From an uncultured Clostridia bacterium (GTDB lineage Bacteria > Bacillota > Clostridia > UBA1381): a stretch of 29,875 nucleotides of DNA. The position numbers were made by a program, and so were the translations under genes. Positions 1 to 7,624 of this stretch are shown one piece after another. Positions within the stretch are counted from its first letter, which is position 1, and each line of letters starts with the position of its first letter. A model generated the notes under the pieces. That model was not told where the DNA came from. It saw only the letters and a program-made list of their open reading frames with translations, and did no database searches. Where the stretch lies: the NCBI GenBank assembly GCA_910579415.1, contig CAJTUY010000004.1, positions 1 through 29,875 of the forward strand. The letters are read 5' to 3'.

Positions 1-221
1 AAACGTATTCTCTACGTCTTACATACTCGATTGCTTGTTAGCTCTTAACTAACTCTGACTTTTCTTCGTTTTTTTATCCGAATCTCTGTCATAAAAAACT
101 CATATCTTTTATTGACTGGGAGTGTTTTCAAAAACACTCGCACTTACATCTGTCTATCTTTCAATGTACATGCTGTTTTGTGATGCCTGCATTATTTGGT
201 ACAAGCTTCATCAGCGACAGC
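1..221 (-). other. Probable rRNA operon leader (16S gene would lie just outside the window)
   Basis: No protein gene is supportable here. Read on the minus strand, a transcript from the strong promoter at 228-256 would start near 221 and run out of the window. At 150-169 it carries a GTACATTGAAA...ACAG stretch resembling the boxA-like antitermination/spacer sequence common in clostridial rRNA leaders (inference from memory, not a search). Two compact hairpins follow: one with a GAGTGTTTT/AAAACACTC stem (120-139) and a small ACGTA/TACGT stem (3-17). Structured untranslated RNA behind a near-perfect promoter, at what may be a contig break, is typical of sequence directly upstream of 16S rRNA. 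A leader of another stable RNA is the alternative. Confidence 0.5.
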
Positions 222-227
222 TTATTT

Positions 228-256
228 ATATTACCACATATCTTTTCCTTTGTCAA
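228..256 (-). promoter_or_regulatory. Strong sigma-70/sigma-A promoter, rRNA-type
   Basis: On the minus strand TTGACA (251-256) is followed by exactly 17 bp and TAATAT (228-233). Immediately upstream is a long A-rich tract (about 261-290, T-rich on the plus strand) that would serve as an UP element. Perfect -35, optimal spacing and an UP-like tract are features of stable-RNA promoters. It fires toward base 1. Confidence 0.75.
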
Positions 257-352
257 CACCTTTTTTACATCTTTTTTTATTTTTTTTCGCTCTTTCCGTT
301 TGTTCCTATATTTTGTATATATATTATCTCTTTAATACTGCATATTGTATGT

Positions 353-388
353 AAAAAAAGCGCTGACTTTATCAACAATCGTCAGCGC
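353..388 (-). terminator. Intrinsic terminator after the 33-residue peptide gene
   Basis: Minus-strand stem GCGCTGAC (381-388) pairs with GTCAGCGC (360-367) around a 13-base loop, followed by a run of seven T. It closes the SLH unit and insulates it from the rRNA-type promoter just downstream. Confidence 0.85.
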
Positions 389-394
389 ACATTC

Positions 395-496
395 TTAATT
401 AAGTCCCGTAAACATTGAAACGATACCGATGCAAATAGGTACGACCATTGCAACTGCCGTTACAAGACATATAATTCTTATTGTTTTTTTGCTCAT
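395..496 (-). CDS. Small single-pass membrane peptide, 33 residues
   Basis: This short frame begins with ATG at 494-496 and ends with TAA at 395-397. A good ribosome site (AAGGGGTGAT) sits about 6 bases before the start. The product starts with three basic residues (MSKKTIR) and continues as one hydrophobic span rich in Ile, Val and Ala, ending MFTGLN, so it should insert as a single transmembrane helix with a positively charged N-terminus inside. It begins 15 bp after the SLH gene and is followed directly by a strong terminator, so it is probably the last gene of the RGAE-SLH operon. I do not recognise a function. It could be an assembly or secretion accessory peptide, or simply a conserved small clostridial protein. 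The ribosome site, clean stop and terminator make a real gene more likely than chance. Confidence 0.6.
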   Translation of the reverse strand: MSKKTIRIICLVTAVAMVVPICIGIVSMFTGLN

Positions 497-511
497 CAAA
501 ACTATCACCCC

Positions 512-1177
512 TTATATATCAAGTAAATTGCTTATAATAGTTGCCGCCTGAGCGCGTGTCGCTGTTTCCTGCGGCGCAAACGTGCCGTCATCCATACCCG
601 CAATAAGACCGTTTGAATATGCCAGCCGAACACCGTCCAAAGCCCAAAGCGAAATCATTCTTACATCTGTAAAAGTCAAATCTTCAGCCTTTTTCATCAC
701 ACGCTGCTCATACTCCTTGCGGTACTGGTACATCTCCTGCGCTATATAAGCCATTTCTTCACGTTTTATCGGAGTTTCTGCATTAAATTCGCCTGTGTAC
801 CTGACTCCGTTTTCAGTAACTTCCGCATTGAAGCCCTTTATCATATCATCAGGGATAAGTCCCTTGTCAAGAGCGCTTTGTACGCACGGCGCATACCATT
901 CGGTACCTTTCACGTCAAGACATTCACCTATTCTCAGCGGCACTTCGTCTATACCGACCGCGCCCATTGCCATTTTGAAAAACTCGGCACGTGTGACCGT
1001 ACCGTCGGGGTTAAAGCTCGTATCACTTATTCCGTGTACAACATCCGCTTCCGCAAGACGGTTAATTATATCTTCCGCCCAGTGTCCGCGTGTATCGGCA
1101 AAATCAGCCGCCTGCGCTGCGATTGTAAGAAGCCCCAGTGTGAGAATTGACGATATAATTATCTTTTTTATTTTCAT
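512..1177 (-). CDS. Secreted protein made only of S-layer homology (SLH) domains
   Basis: The 221-residue product has a Sec signal peptide (basic MKIKK, hydrophobic core, AQA-A cleavage near residue 23-24). It then carries three SLH modules. The first (about 25-75) has FADTRGHWAEDIINRL and FNPDGTVTRAEFFKM. The second (about 85-150) is a divergent repeat with ALDKGLIP and TPIKREEMAYI. The third (about 168-220) has LAYSNGLIAGMDDGTFAP and TRAQAATII. SLH trimers bind pyruvylated secondary cell-wall polymer and anchor proteins to the Gram-positive wall. There is no enzymatic or extra domain, so the protein may be a wall-occupying or structural SLH protein. The gene lies 19 bp downstream of an SLH-anchored esterase whose SLH modules are clearly related, suggesting duplication. 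The ribosome site is AGGAG before ATG at 1177. Confidence 0.88.
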   Translation of the reverse strand: MKIKKIIISSILTLGLLTIAAQAADFADTRGHWAEDIINRLAEADVVHGISDTSFNPDGTVTRAEFFKMAMGAVGIDEVPLRIGECLDVKGTEWYAPCVQSALDKGLIPDDMIKGFNAEVTENGVRYTGEFNAETPIKREEMAYIAQEMYQYRKEYEQRVMKKAEDLTFTDVRMISLWALDGVRLAYSNGLIAGMDDGTFAPQETATRAQAATIISNLLDI

Positions 1178-1196
1178 TATGTATACTCTCCTATTG

Positions 1197-2975
1197 TTAT
1201 TTTTGTAAATCTACAAGCTTGTTTATAACCACCGCCGCCTGCGCGCGTGTAAGAGTAGCCTTCGGGGCAAATGTACCGTCACCCATACCGCTCAAAATAC
1301 CTGCTTTTACACACGTATTTACACTTGTCTGATAATCAGGCGCAATGTACTCACAATCTGTAAAATCAGGTGACATAGTAACCGCACCGACAGGCGACAA
1401 CGCTATATTTGTTACTAATGCCGCCATTTCCTCACGGGTTATCGGCGTATCTCCAAAAAACATAGGAGTACCGGGATGATACGATTGTGCAGTGTCTGGA
1501 ATATCTTTTTTATGCGTATATACATATATATCTTTTGTTACAGCTTCCTTATCCTCTGTTGCTTCAGCAATAGTTTTAGTTTCTATGTGCTTATCAAGAT
1601 AATATCCTGTTCCAAGCAAAGCTCTGTTTACCATTTTATCAGGAATAAGTCCCTTATCCAATGCACTCTGCAAGTAATAGCAATACCAATCGCTGTTCGT
1701 CGCGTCAAGGCACTCGCCCTCACGGTAAGCGTGACCGGCAATTCCGCACGCATCCATAGCCATTTTCAAAAACTCTGCACGCGTTACATCTCCATCGGGG
1801 TTAAACTTGCCGTCACCGACGCCGTCAACCATTTTTTTATCGGCAAGAGCTTTAATATATGCTTCGCCCCAATGACCTGCAATATCCGTAAAGGCAGTTT
1901 CCCCCTTTAAATATTTAGTTAATTCAGGTACGCTTGTTTTAACAGCCTCCGCGACCATACCTGCCACACGCTTTGCACCCTTAGGCTTCATATGCGTAGT
2001 ATCGTTTGTGCCGGCAGGATATGCTTTGCTCTCCAAAGGCTCACACACAAAGTAGCCCGACAGCACTTCGTCCTTATCCATACTGTTCCATGCGTCGGTC
2101 ATAATTCTGTTTATATCGATAAAAGCACAGCCTGTTTCCTCCGCAATTTCACGCGTAGGGTCTGCATAGTCGGCACGGGACTCCATAAAGTTACCCTTTT
2201 CCTCATCCCACCAGCCTGCGGCAGAAGCAGTCATAAGCACAGGCATGCCGCCGCGATTTTCGACCTCGCCCATATATTTCTCTATGATAAGCTTTTTATA
2301 GTCTTCAACACTTATGTAACGCTCAGGCTTATTCTCCGCTCCATCGTTGATACCGAACTGAATAAATACAAAATCACCCGGATGCATTTCGGTCAGTATT
2401 CTGTCAAATCTTCCGTCATTATTATAGCTCTTTGAGCTTCTTCCTGCCATTGAACGATTTTCAATAACAACATCGTCCGTAAAATAATCGCCGAACATCT
2501 GTCCCCATCCCGTCTGAGGGTAAGCCTTTGCGTAGTCATAGGTCTGCGCGGTTGAATCACCTGCAATATATATAGTAGGTTTCTCAGCTTCCTGACGCGC
2601 AGGAAGCTGTTCTACCCTGATTTCCGTTACGTTCGGAGCTTCACCCAAAACCTGAACGGTTATTTTACCATCCTTAGGAACAACCGGCTGTTTATCCTCC
2701 TGCGTTTTGCCTGCTTCCAAAGTAAACGCGCGAACGCGCTCGCCGCCGTTTATATAAATATTGGCTTTGGTTTCTGTTTTGCCGCCTGTTATTACGGTTA
2801 CAGTATAATCACCGTCCGGGACTTCAACTTCCTTTATCACTCCGTCTGTTTTATCTGCTTTAACCGTTGTCATGTCAAACGTTTCCGAATACAATCCCTC
2901 AGCATGTACAGCAGGCATAACTGCCGCCGCCGTCAAAATTGATATAGTTAATATTACAGACAAAATCCTCTTCAT
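1197..2975 (-). CDS. SLH-anchored SGNH esterase, rhamnogalacturonan acetylesterase-like (CE12 type)
   Basis: The 592-residue product has a signal peptide (cleavage around HA-EG, residue 25-26). A small beta-rich N-terminal module (about 27-125) follows, resembling a galactose-binding or accessory fold. The SGNH hydrolase domain (about 132-350) has block I AGDST with nucleophile Ser141, block II near NRSMAG (Gly178), block III FGIND (Asn210) and block V DTTHMKPKG (catalytic Asp325/His328). This block set and the TGWGQ segment match the rhamnogalacturonan acetylesterase (RhgT/YesT) branch, which removes acetyl groups from pectic rhamnogalacturonan outside the cell. The C-terminus (about 360-592) holds three SLH modules that would tether it to the wall. 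The middle SLH carries an unusual insertion of about 60 residues (449-508). ATG at 2975 has GGAG 9 bases upstream and a good promoter at 2999-3027. Exact substrate is inferred. Confidence 0.87.
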   Translation of the reverse strand: MKRILSVILTISILTAAAVMPAVHAEGLYSETFDMTTVKADKTDGVIKEVEVPDGDYTVTVITGGKTETKANIYINGGERVRAFTLEAGKTQEDKQPVVPKDGKITVQVLGEAPNVTEIRVEQLPARQEAEKPTIYIAGDSTAQTYDYAKAYPQTGWGQMFGDYFTDDVVIENRSMAGRSSKSYNNDGRFDRILTEMHPGDFVFIQFGINDGAENKPERYISVEDYKKLIIEKYMGEVENRGGMPVLMTASAAGWWDEEKGNFMESRADYADPTREIAEETGCAFIDINRIMTDAWNSMDKDEVLSGYFVCEPLESKAYPAGTNDTTHMKPKGAKRVAGMVAEAVKTSVPELTKYLKGETAFTDIAGHWGEAYIKALADKKMVDGVGDGKFNPDGDVTRAEFLKMAMDACGIAGHAYREGECLDATNSDWYCYYLQSALDKGLIPDKMVNRALLGTGYYLDKHIETKTIAEATEDKEAVTKDIYVYTHKKDIPDTAQSYHPGTPMFFGDTPITREEMAALVTNIALSPVGAVTMSPDFTDCEYIAPDYQTSVNTCVKAGILSGMGDGTFAPKATLTRAQAAVVINKLVDLQK

Positions 2976-2998
2976 AAATCATCACTCCTTATCTTTTG

Positions 2999-3027
2999 AT
3001 TATACTATATTTTTTGTTAAAGTGCAA
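2999..3027 (-). promoter_or_regulatory. Promoter of the RGAE-SLH operon
   Basis: On the minus strand TTGCAC (3022-3027), 17 bp, then TATAAT (2999-3004), with the start codon about 24 bp beyond the -10. Confidence 0.7.
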
Positions 3028-3032
3028 CATTA

Positions 3033-3054
3033 AAAATCAGTGATGATTTTCATC
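3033..3054. promoter_or_regulatory. Overlapping inverted repeats upstream of the RGAE promoter, possible operator
   Basis: AAAATCA-gtga-TGATTTT (3033-3050) overlaps GATGA-ttt-TCATC (3042-3054). They lie immediately upstream of the -35 box at 3022-3027, where an activator or regulator could bind. The AT-rich context makes chance palindromes possible. Confidence 0.3.
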
Positions 3055-3065
3055 AAAATTGAAAG

Positions 3066-3150
3066 AAAATCATTCAGATTGCCGCTTTGCAGACAACGGT
3101 GCCGTACGCGGGTACTGCCCTTGTCAAAAAGTGGTGATATGAACGATTTT
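3066..3150. repeat. Imperfect inverted-repeat element after mnmA
   Basis: The left end (AAAATCATTCA at 3067 onward, then CCGCTTT and GACAA at 3092-3096) is complementary, with mismatches and wobbles, to the right end (TTGTC at 3121-3125, AAAGTGG, then TGAACGATTTT ending at 3150). The centre, between 3097 and 3120, has GTAC/GTAC arms around a GCGG loop. The whole could fold into one long hairpin of about 80 nt. It begins about 10 bp beyond the mnmA stop. Its far end on the minus strand (CTGAATGATTTTCTT) is nearly the same as the end of a second element at 24959-25016. It may be a REP/MITE-like repeat or an RNA 3'-end stabiliser or terminator. Confidence 0.45.
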
Positions 3151-3159
3151 GTTTGATTT

Positions 3160-4227
3160 TTATTCAACTGTGCCGCCGCCGAGTACAATATCGCCGTCAT
3201 AAAACACCACTGCTTGTCCTGCCGTTACAGCACGCTGGGGGTTGTCAAAAACCACGCATACGCGTCCGTCGGAGAGGGGGTGAAGCAGCGCGGCGGCAGG
3301 CGGCGCCTGATAACGCACCTTCGCCTGTATTCTGAGCGTCTTCTGCAGCATTTCACCCGATATAAAATTAACATCACACGCGGTAAGCTCATCAGAAAAT
3401 TCCGTTCCTTTTTCGCCGAGAGTAATAGTATTGCGTTCAGCGTCAATTTCCTTTACAAACATCGGTCTACCGTACGCGCCTATTCCCTTGCGCTGACCGA
3501 TTGTATAATAAATCAGACCGCGATGCTCGCCGAGCTTGTTTCCGTCAGTATCCAGAATATCTCCCGGTTTCGGTTTATAATCAGCATAATCAATAATAAA
3601 TTTCGCGTAATCATCGTCCTCAACAAAGCAAATTTCCTGACTGTCCTTTTTATTAGCCACAGCCAAGCCGTACTTTTCGGCAAGCGCACGAACCTCCTCT
3701 TTATTATAGCTTCCGAGAGGCATAAGCGTATGCGCAAGCTGTTCCTGCGTAAAATTATAGAGGACATAACTCTGGTCTTTTTTCGCCGCATCCGACATGC
3801 GCAAAATATATTTACCGTTTTTGTCCCGTTCAATTTTCGCATAATGTCCCGTTGCAATATAATCAATATCCATTGCAAGCGCTTTTTTCAGCATTGCGTC
3901 AAATTTCAGATACCTGTTGCATGCAATACACGGATTTGGAGTTCTGCCGTGTGTATATTCGCCGACAAAATAGTCAACCACCTTTTCGCGGAACATATCT
4001 TTAAAATTAAGTACATAAAAATCAATGCCAAGTTTATCGCATACGCGCCGCGCGTCCTCTACCGCGCTTTCGGCACAGCAGCCCTCATGATTTACATTGT
4101 CACTGTCCGAATACGTCCAAAGGCGCATAGTCGCTCCGATTACCCGATAACCCTGTTCTTTTAAAAGAGCAGCCGCAACCGAGCTGTCAACTCCGCCCGA
4201 CATGCCTATAAGTACACTTTTCTGCAT
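3160..4227 (-). CDS. mnmA: tRNA-specific 2-thiouridylase MnmA
   Basis: This 355-residue cytoplasmic enzyme adenylates and thiolates U34 of tRNA-Lys, -Glu and -Gln, taking sulfur from a cysteine desulfurase relay. The ATP-pyrophosphatase PP-loop SGGVDSS is at residues 10-16. The catalytic cysteine pair is visible as Cys103 in NPCIACNRYLKF and Cys200 in SQEICFVEDD, followed by the GQRKGIG segment and a C-terminal beta-barrel. Length is normal for the family. I start it at ATG 4225-4227: an in-frame ATG at 4240-4242 overlaps the ribosome site GGAGG itself and so is unlikely. It is the last gene of the minus-strand unit that includes the ABC/two-component module, 42 bp after the response-regulator stop, an association that is probably positional rather than functional. 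Confidence 0.96.
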   Translation of the reverse strand: MQKSVLIGMSGGVDSSVAAALLKEQGYRVIGATMRLWTYSDSDNVNHEGCCAESAVEDARRVCDKLGIDFYVLNFKDMFREKVVDYFVGEYTHGRTPNPCIACNRYLKFDAMLKKALAMDIDYIATGHYAKIERDKNGKYILRMSDAAKKDQSYVLYNFTQEQLAHTLMPLGSYNKEEVRALAEKYGLAVANKKDSQEICFVEDDDYAKFIIDYADYKPKPGDILDTDGNKLGEHRGLIYYTIGQRKGIGAYGRPMFVKEIDAERNTITLGEKGTEFSDELTACDVNFISGEMLQKTLRIQAKVRYQAPPAAALLHPLSDGRVCVVFDNPQRAVTAGQAVVFYDGDIVLGGGTVE

Positions 4228-4269
4228 TTTATGTTCCTCCATTAAGTATGGGCAATTTTATTCAGCCGT

Positions 4270-4966
4270 CTATGAAAATCTGTATCCCACGCCCCATACA
4301 GTTTCAATGTGATTTTCGTTTTCTATGTTAATCTTTTCGCGTATACGCTGGATATGCACAGTAACGGTAGACACATCGCCTATCGCGTCCATTCCCCATA
4401 TCTTATCAAACAGCGTTTCTTTTGAAAATATACGGTTTGGGTTCTGCGCCAAAAATAACAGCAGGTCATATTCCTTAGCAGTAAACTGCACCTCGCCGTC
4501 GCCTACAATAACCTTATGCGCTTCCTTGTCAATCGTAAGCGAGCCTGCGTTTATAACATCGCCCACGCCTGCTGTCAGTGTTTCATGGCGCGTAATATGC
4601 GCCTTCACACGCGCCACAAGCTCATTAGGCGAAAAAGGTTTTGTCATGTAATCGTCCGCACCCAGGCCTAGTCCGCGTATTTTATCAATATCACCGTCAC
4701 GCGCTGACAGAAAAATTGCAGGTGTCTGCTTCTTTTTGCGAAGCTCCGTAATAACTTCAAAGCCGTACCTCCCGGCAGATTGAAAAACCATTGATACCCG
4801 GAAGCATAACATCAATTATAATTAAATCGTAATTTTCCGCTAAAGCTTTTTCAAGTCCTGTTGTACCGCGCGCAGCAATGTCACATTCAAAATCATTTAT
4901 TTCCAGATAGTCGCGTTCCAGTTCCGCAATACTTTGGTCATCTTCTATAATAAGTATTTTTTTCAT
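4270..4966 (-). pseudogene. OmpR/PhoB-family response regulator, frameshifted in the receiver domain
   Basis: Two overlapping frames make one response regulator. The first (start ATG 4964-4966, AGGAGG 6 bases upstream, 2 nt after the kinase stop) carries the receiver N-terminus, with acidic pocket EDD (10-12) and phospho-acceptor Asp54 in IIIDVMLPGINGF. It runs into TGA near 4758. The second frame, shifted by +1, carries GFEVITELRKKKQTPAIFLSAR, the conserved Lys in YMTKPFSP, and a complete winged-helix DNA-binding domain ending in TVWGVGYRFS. Deleting 25 bp at 4763-4787 restores a perfect PGINGFEVITELRKK receiver. Those bases look like part of an imperfect near-tandem duplication of the LPG-loop coding segment. 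As it stands no full-length regulator can be made without frameshifting. The residual C-terminal frame has no good ribosome site. A sequencing or assembly error is the alternative. Confidence 0.85.
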
Positions 4967-4968
4967 AT

Positions 4969-6120
4969 TCAACCTCCTGCCACAGGAAGATACACCACTG
5001 CTGTTGTACCTTTACCTATACCCTCGCTTTTAAGCCAGATTTTACCACCGTGCTTTTCAACAATCTGCTTCACTATTCCAAGTCCCAGTCCGCTGCCTTT
5101 AATACTGCGCGAGCTGTCCACGCGGTAAAATCCCTCAAACACATTTTTAAGTTCATCGGGTTCAATACCGATACCATTATCACTCACACATGCATAAACA
5201 CCGCCGTCCTTCATAAACGTACTGACTTCAAGCTCAGGCGCTTCCGGATTACGGTATTTTACCGCATTATCTATTATATTTGAAAAAACTCTGCCGAGTT
5301 TTTCATAATCTATTTTCACAACCGCTTTTTCCAAAGGTATATTTTCCTTAAAGCGTATGCCGTTCTTTTCAAAATCAATTTTATAATTATTGACAAAATT
5401 ACGCAGGAACGAATTAAAATCGCCCTTTTCAAAATTAAATGCAAGACGGCTCAGCTCCAGCTTTGAAAAGATTGACAGGTTATTTACCATATCATCTATA
5501 ACCTCAGCTTTAGCATAAACCGTATCAAGATAACTGTTCATTTTTTCGGGGGTTGACGCGACGCCATCGCGTATCCCCTCAATATATCCCTTAATTGAAG
5601 TAATCGGCGTTTTTAAATCGTGCGATATGTTGGCAAGCAGCATACTGCGTTCTTTTTTCATATACTTCTCGCGTTCGTTCGCGTATTTCAGTTCCTTACG
5701 CATAGCGTCAAAGCTTGTACACAGATTATCAATTTCATCATAATCACTGCCCATAACCTCAAAATCCAAATTGCCTGAGCGTATGCTCTCAGCCGCCTGC
5801 GCAAGGTCATTTACCGAGTTTTCAATACTGCGCGTTATAAATCGCGTTGCCGTTGTGGTAGATATTACGATAAGCAGCACACATATCATTACCCACAAAA
5901 TTACATACCACACCGCCCCATGATTACTCTTAAAGAACTCTCCCAATGCCTGTGAAAATACAAACGGGTCAAGCAGGGACGCGCGCGATATATTGAGTTC
6001 CTCAACCGGATATTTTAATATGAAAATTACAAGAAAACATACAGAAATAACACCTATCAGAACAATAGGTGTTATTAACATTATAATGTTATATAACGTG
6101 AATTTCGTTTTTATTTTCAT
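4969..6120 (-). CDS. Sensor histidine kinase of a two-component system
   Basis: The 383-residue membrane kinase has transmembrane helix 1 (about 11-35), a short extracytoplasmic segment (about 36-67) and transmembrane helix 2 (about 69-92). A HAMP linker (about 93-147) is followed by the HisKA dimerisation helix with phospho-acceptor His167 in ISHDLKTPITSIKGY. The HATPase domain shows N box IDNAVKYR, G1 DNGIGI, F box EGFYRVD and G2 GSGLGLGIVKQIV. All catalytic boxes are intact. The small external loop fits kinases that sense membrane or peptide-antibiotic stress through a partner transporter. The adjacent ABC ATPase, permease and secreted-protein genes are consistent with that (inference). 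It ends 2 nt before the regulator ATG, so the pair should be co-translated, but the regulator is frameshifted. The ribosome site is weak (GGGAT). Confidence 0.92.
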   Translation of the reverse strand: MKIKTKFTLYNIIMLITPIVLIGVISVCFLVIFILKYPVEELNISRASLLDPFVFSQALGEFFKSNHGAVWYVILWVMICVLLIVISTTTATRFITRSIENSVNDLAQAAESIRSGNLDFEVMGSDYDEIDNLCTSFDAMRKELKYANEREKYMKKERSMLLANISHDLKTPITSIKGYIEGIRDGVASTPEKMNSYLDTVYAKAEVIDDMVNNLSIFSKLELSRLAFNFEKGDFNSFLRNFVNNYKIDFEKNGIRFKENIPLEKAVVKIDYEKLGRVFSNIIDNAVKYRNPEAPELEVSTFMKDGGVYACVSDNGIGIEPDELKNVFEGFYRVDSSRSIKGSGLGLGIVKQIVEKHGGKIWLKSEGIGKGTTAVVYLPVAGG

Positions 6121-6135
6121 AGCACAATCCCGAAA

Positions 6136-6879
6136 CTAAAAGTCTTTGTTCTCTATGATTATATACGATGCTGTATATAAAATCAAGACAGAACCGAATA
6201 AAATTCCGAGTTTGGACGCCAGCGCGCCTATCGGCAGCGTTGAACCAAGCCAGATTTTATGCCACTGCGAATATGCTGTAAATACCATCTGACCGTAAGG
6301 CGATACATATAAATTCAGATACTTAAAGAATATGTATACGACTATACATAAAAGCATCGCAAGCGTAGGGCTTTTTGAAACAGAGTTGATGAAAAGAGCA
6401 AGACCAATCAGCGCAATTACAGGTATCGTGTCAATAATATATGCCGACAGCATATGCAATGTACCGCCAAGACCGTTGCCCGAAATAATCTGCATAATAA
6501 AGCATACGCAGAACATCGCAAGCATAACCGCGCAGACAAGCAGCCACACTCCGGCGCATTTTGATATTATCACCTTAAAGCGTGTAAGCGGTCTTAAAAG
6601 CGACGCCTTAAAAGTATCCTCCTGCATTTCGCTTGCAAACAAATCGGTCACTGCCATAAACACAACAAGAGGTACAAGTATATCCGTCACGAAACTGAGC
6701 ATTGACGCAATAAGATTACCCTTAATAACCAGTTCACCGCGTGAAACCTTAGCAATCAGCATACTTCCGCCAAGACGCATGAGAGATATAAGCGCGCTTA
6801 AAATGGTAATCACAAGATATTTCTTTTTATTCAAAAGCTTTAAAAACTCACTTTTGGTATTCAATAAAAGCACCCTCAT
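6136..6879 (-). CDS. ABC-2 type membrane permease
   Basis: This 247-residue integral membrane protein has six predicted hydrophobic spans: about 22-44, 55-80, 105-130, 140-165, 170-190 and 220-240. A basic cytoplasmic N-terminus carries the SEFLKLLNKKKYL segment typical of ABC-2 permeases of bacitracin/lantibiotic-resistance transporters (BcrB/LanE/G type). The start overlaps the stop of the ATPase gene by 4 bp (ATGA), so translation is coupled and the two form one transporter. No substrate is readable from the sequence. Cell-envelope stress or peptide-antibiotic export or removal is inferred from the kinase/regulator neighbours. Confidence 0.85.
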   Translation of the reverse strand: MRVLLLNTKSEFLKLLNKKKYLVITILSALISLMRLGGSMLIAKVSRGELVIKGNLIASMLSFVTDILVPLVVFMAVTDLFASEMQEDTFKASLLRPLTRFKVIISKCAGVWLLVCAVMLAMFCVCFIMQIISGNGLGGTLHMLSAYIIDTIPVIALIGLALFINSVSKSPTLAMLLCIVVYIFFKYLNLYVSPYGQMVFTAYSQWHKIWLGSTLPIGALASKLGILFGSVLILYTASYIIIENKDF

Positions 6880-7604
6880 ATTATAATCTCACCCCTCTTT
6901 TCTTTTACAACACTCAGAAAATAATCCTCCATTGACGGATGCAGTCTGAGCGCATCCTCTGTCGTTGACTTGGCAATAAGCTCGCTTTCATATATAACAG
7001 CAACCTTATTGCAGGTCTTTTCAATCTCGCTTGCCATATGACTGGAAATAAGAAAAGTAACTCCTCTTTCCTTATTAAGACGCTGTATTATTTCGCGTAT
7101 CTCTACAACTCCCTCAATGTCAAGTCCGTTTACCGGTTCATCCAAAATTATAAGCTCGGGGTCAGATATGAACGCAATAGCCAATCCGAGTCTTTGCTTC
7201 ATACCAAGTGAAAATTTGCCCGCTTTATCGTTTTTATACGGGAGAATATGTACTAAATCCAAAATATGCTCAATTCGTTCCTTATCTATATGGGGGTATA
7301 GGGAAGCGTGCATTTTCACATTCTGATATGCTGTCAAATCCTTATACAGCGCAGGCGCTTCAATAAGCGCTCCTGTTCTCTGCATAATCTGTTCAAAATT
7401 CTCACGAAGGTCAAGTCCGAACACTCTGACTTCACCCTCAGAACGGACAAGATTAAGCATAGCCTTCATGGCAGTGGTCTTGCCCGAACCGTTTGGTCCG
7501 AGCAAGCCGAGTATGTCGCCTTTTTCGACTGTCAGCGTTAAATTTCTGACGCCGCGTCCGTTTTTATAAAGTTTTGTAAGATTTTTTGTTTCTATTACAT
7601 TCAT
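6876..7604 (-). CDS. ABC transporter ATP-binding protein (BcrA-like)
   Basis: A 242-residue ATPase that would power the adjacent ABC-2 permease. It shows Walker A GPNGSGKTT, a Q-loop region around RTGALIEAPALY, the short signature FSLGMKQRLGLA typical of BcrA/lantibiotic-immunity ATPases, Walker B LIILDEPVNGLD with catalytic Glu, and the switch His in LISSHMASEI. I prefer the second in-frame ATG (7602-7604) because AAGGGG then lies 8 bases upstream; the ATG at 7608-7610 leaves only 2 bases. The operon reads secreted protein, ATPase, permease, kinase, regulator, the arrangement of clostridial envelope-stress modules. Confidence 0.92.
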   Translation of the reverse strand: MNVIETKNLTKLYKNGRGVRNLTLTVEKGDILGLLGPNGSGKTTAMKAMLNLVRSEGEVRVFGLDLRENFEQIMQRTGALIEAPALYKDLTAYQNVKMHASLYPHIDKERIEHILDLVHILPYKNDKAGKFSLGMKQRLGLAIAFISDPELIILDEPVNGLDIEGVVEIREIIQRLNKERGVTFLISSHMASEIEKTCNKVAVIYESELIAKSTTEDALRLHPSMEDYFLSVVKEKRGEIII

Positions 7605-7624
7605 ATCCATTGCCCCTTGCCGAA

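Noticed and set aside
122..418. Open frame of 98 codons on the plus strand in the left-edge region
   Set aside because: Low-complexity Phe/Leu/Tyr-rich translation antisense to the rRNA-type promoter, terminator and leader, with no ribosome site.
2976..3159. Riboswitch or T-box between mnmA and the esterase gene
   Set aside because: The structured segment lies before the promoter rather than in the transcribed leader, and no T-box or known aptamer core was seen.
4270..4815. Separate short response-regulator gene starting inside the receiver domain
   Set aside because: No ribosome site at its ATG, and it lacks the phospho-acceptor half; it is the second half of the frameshifted gene.
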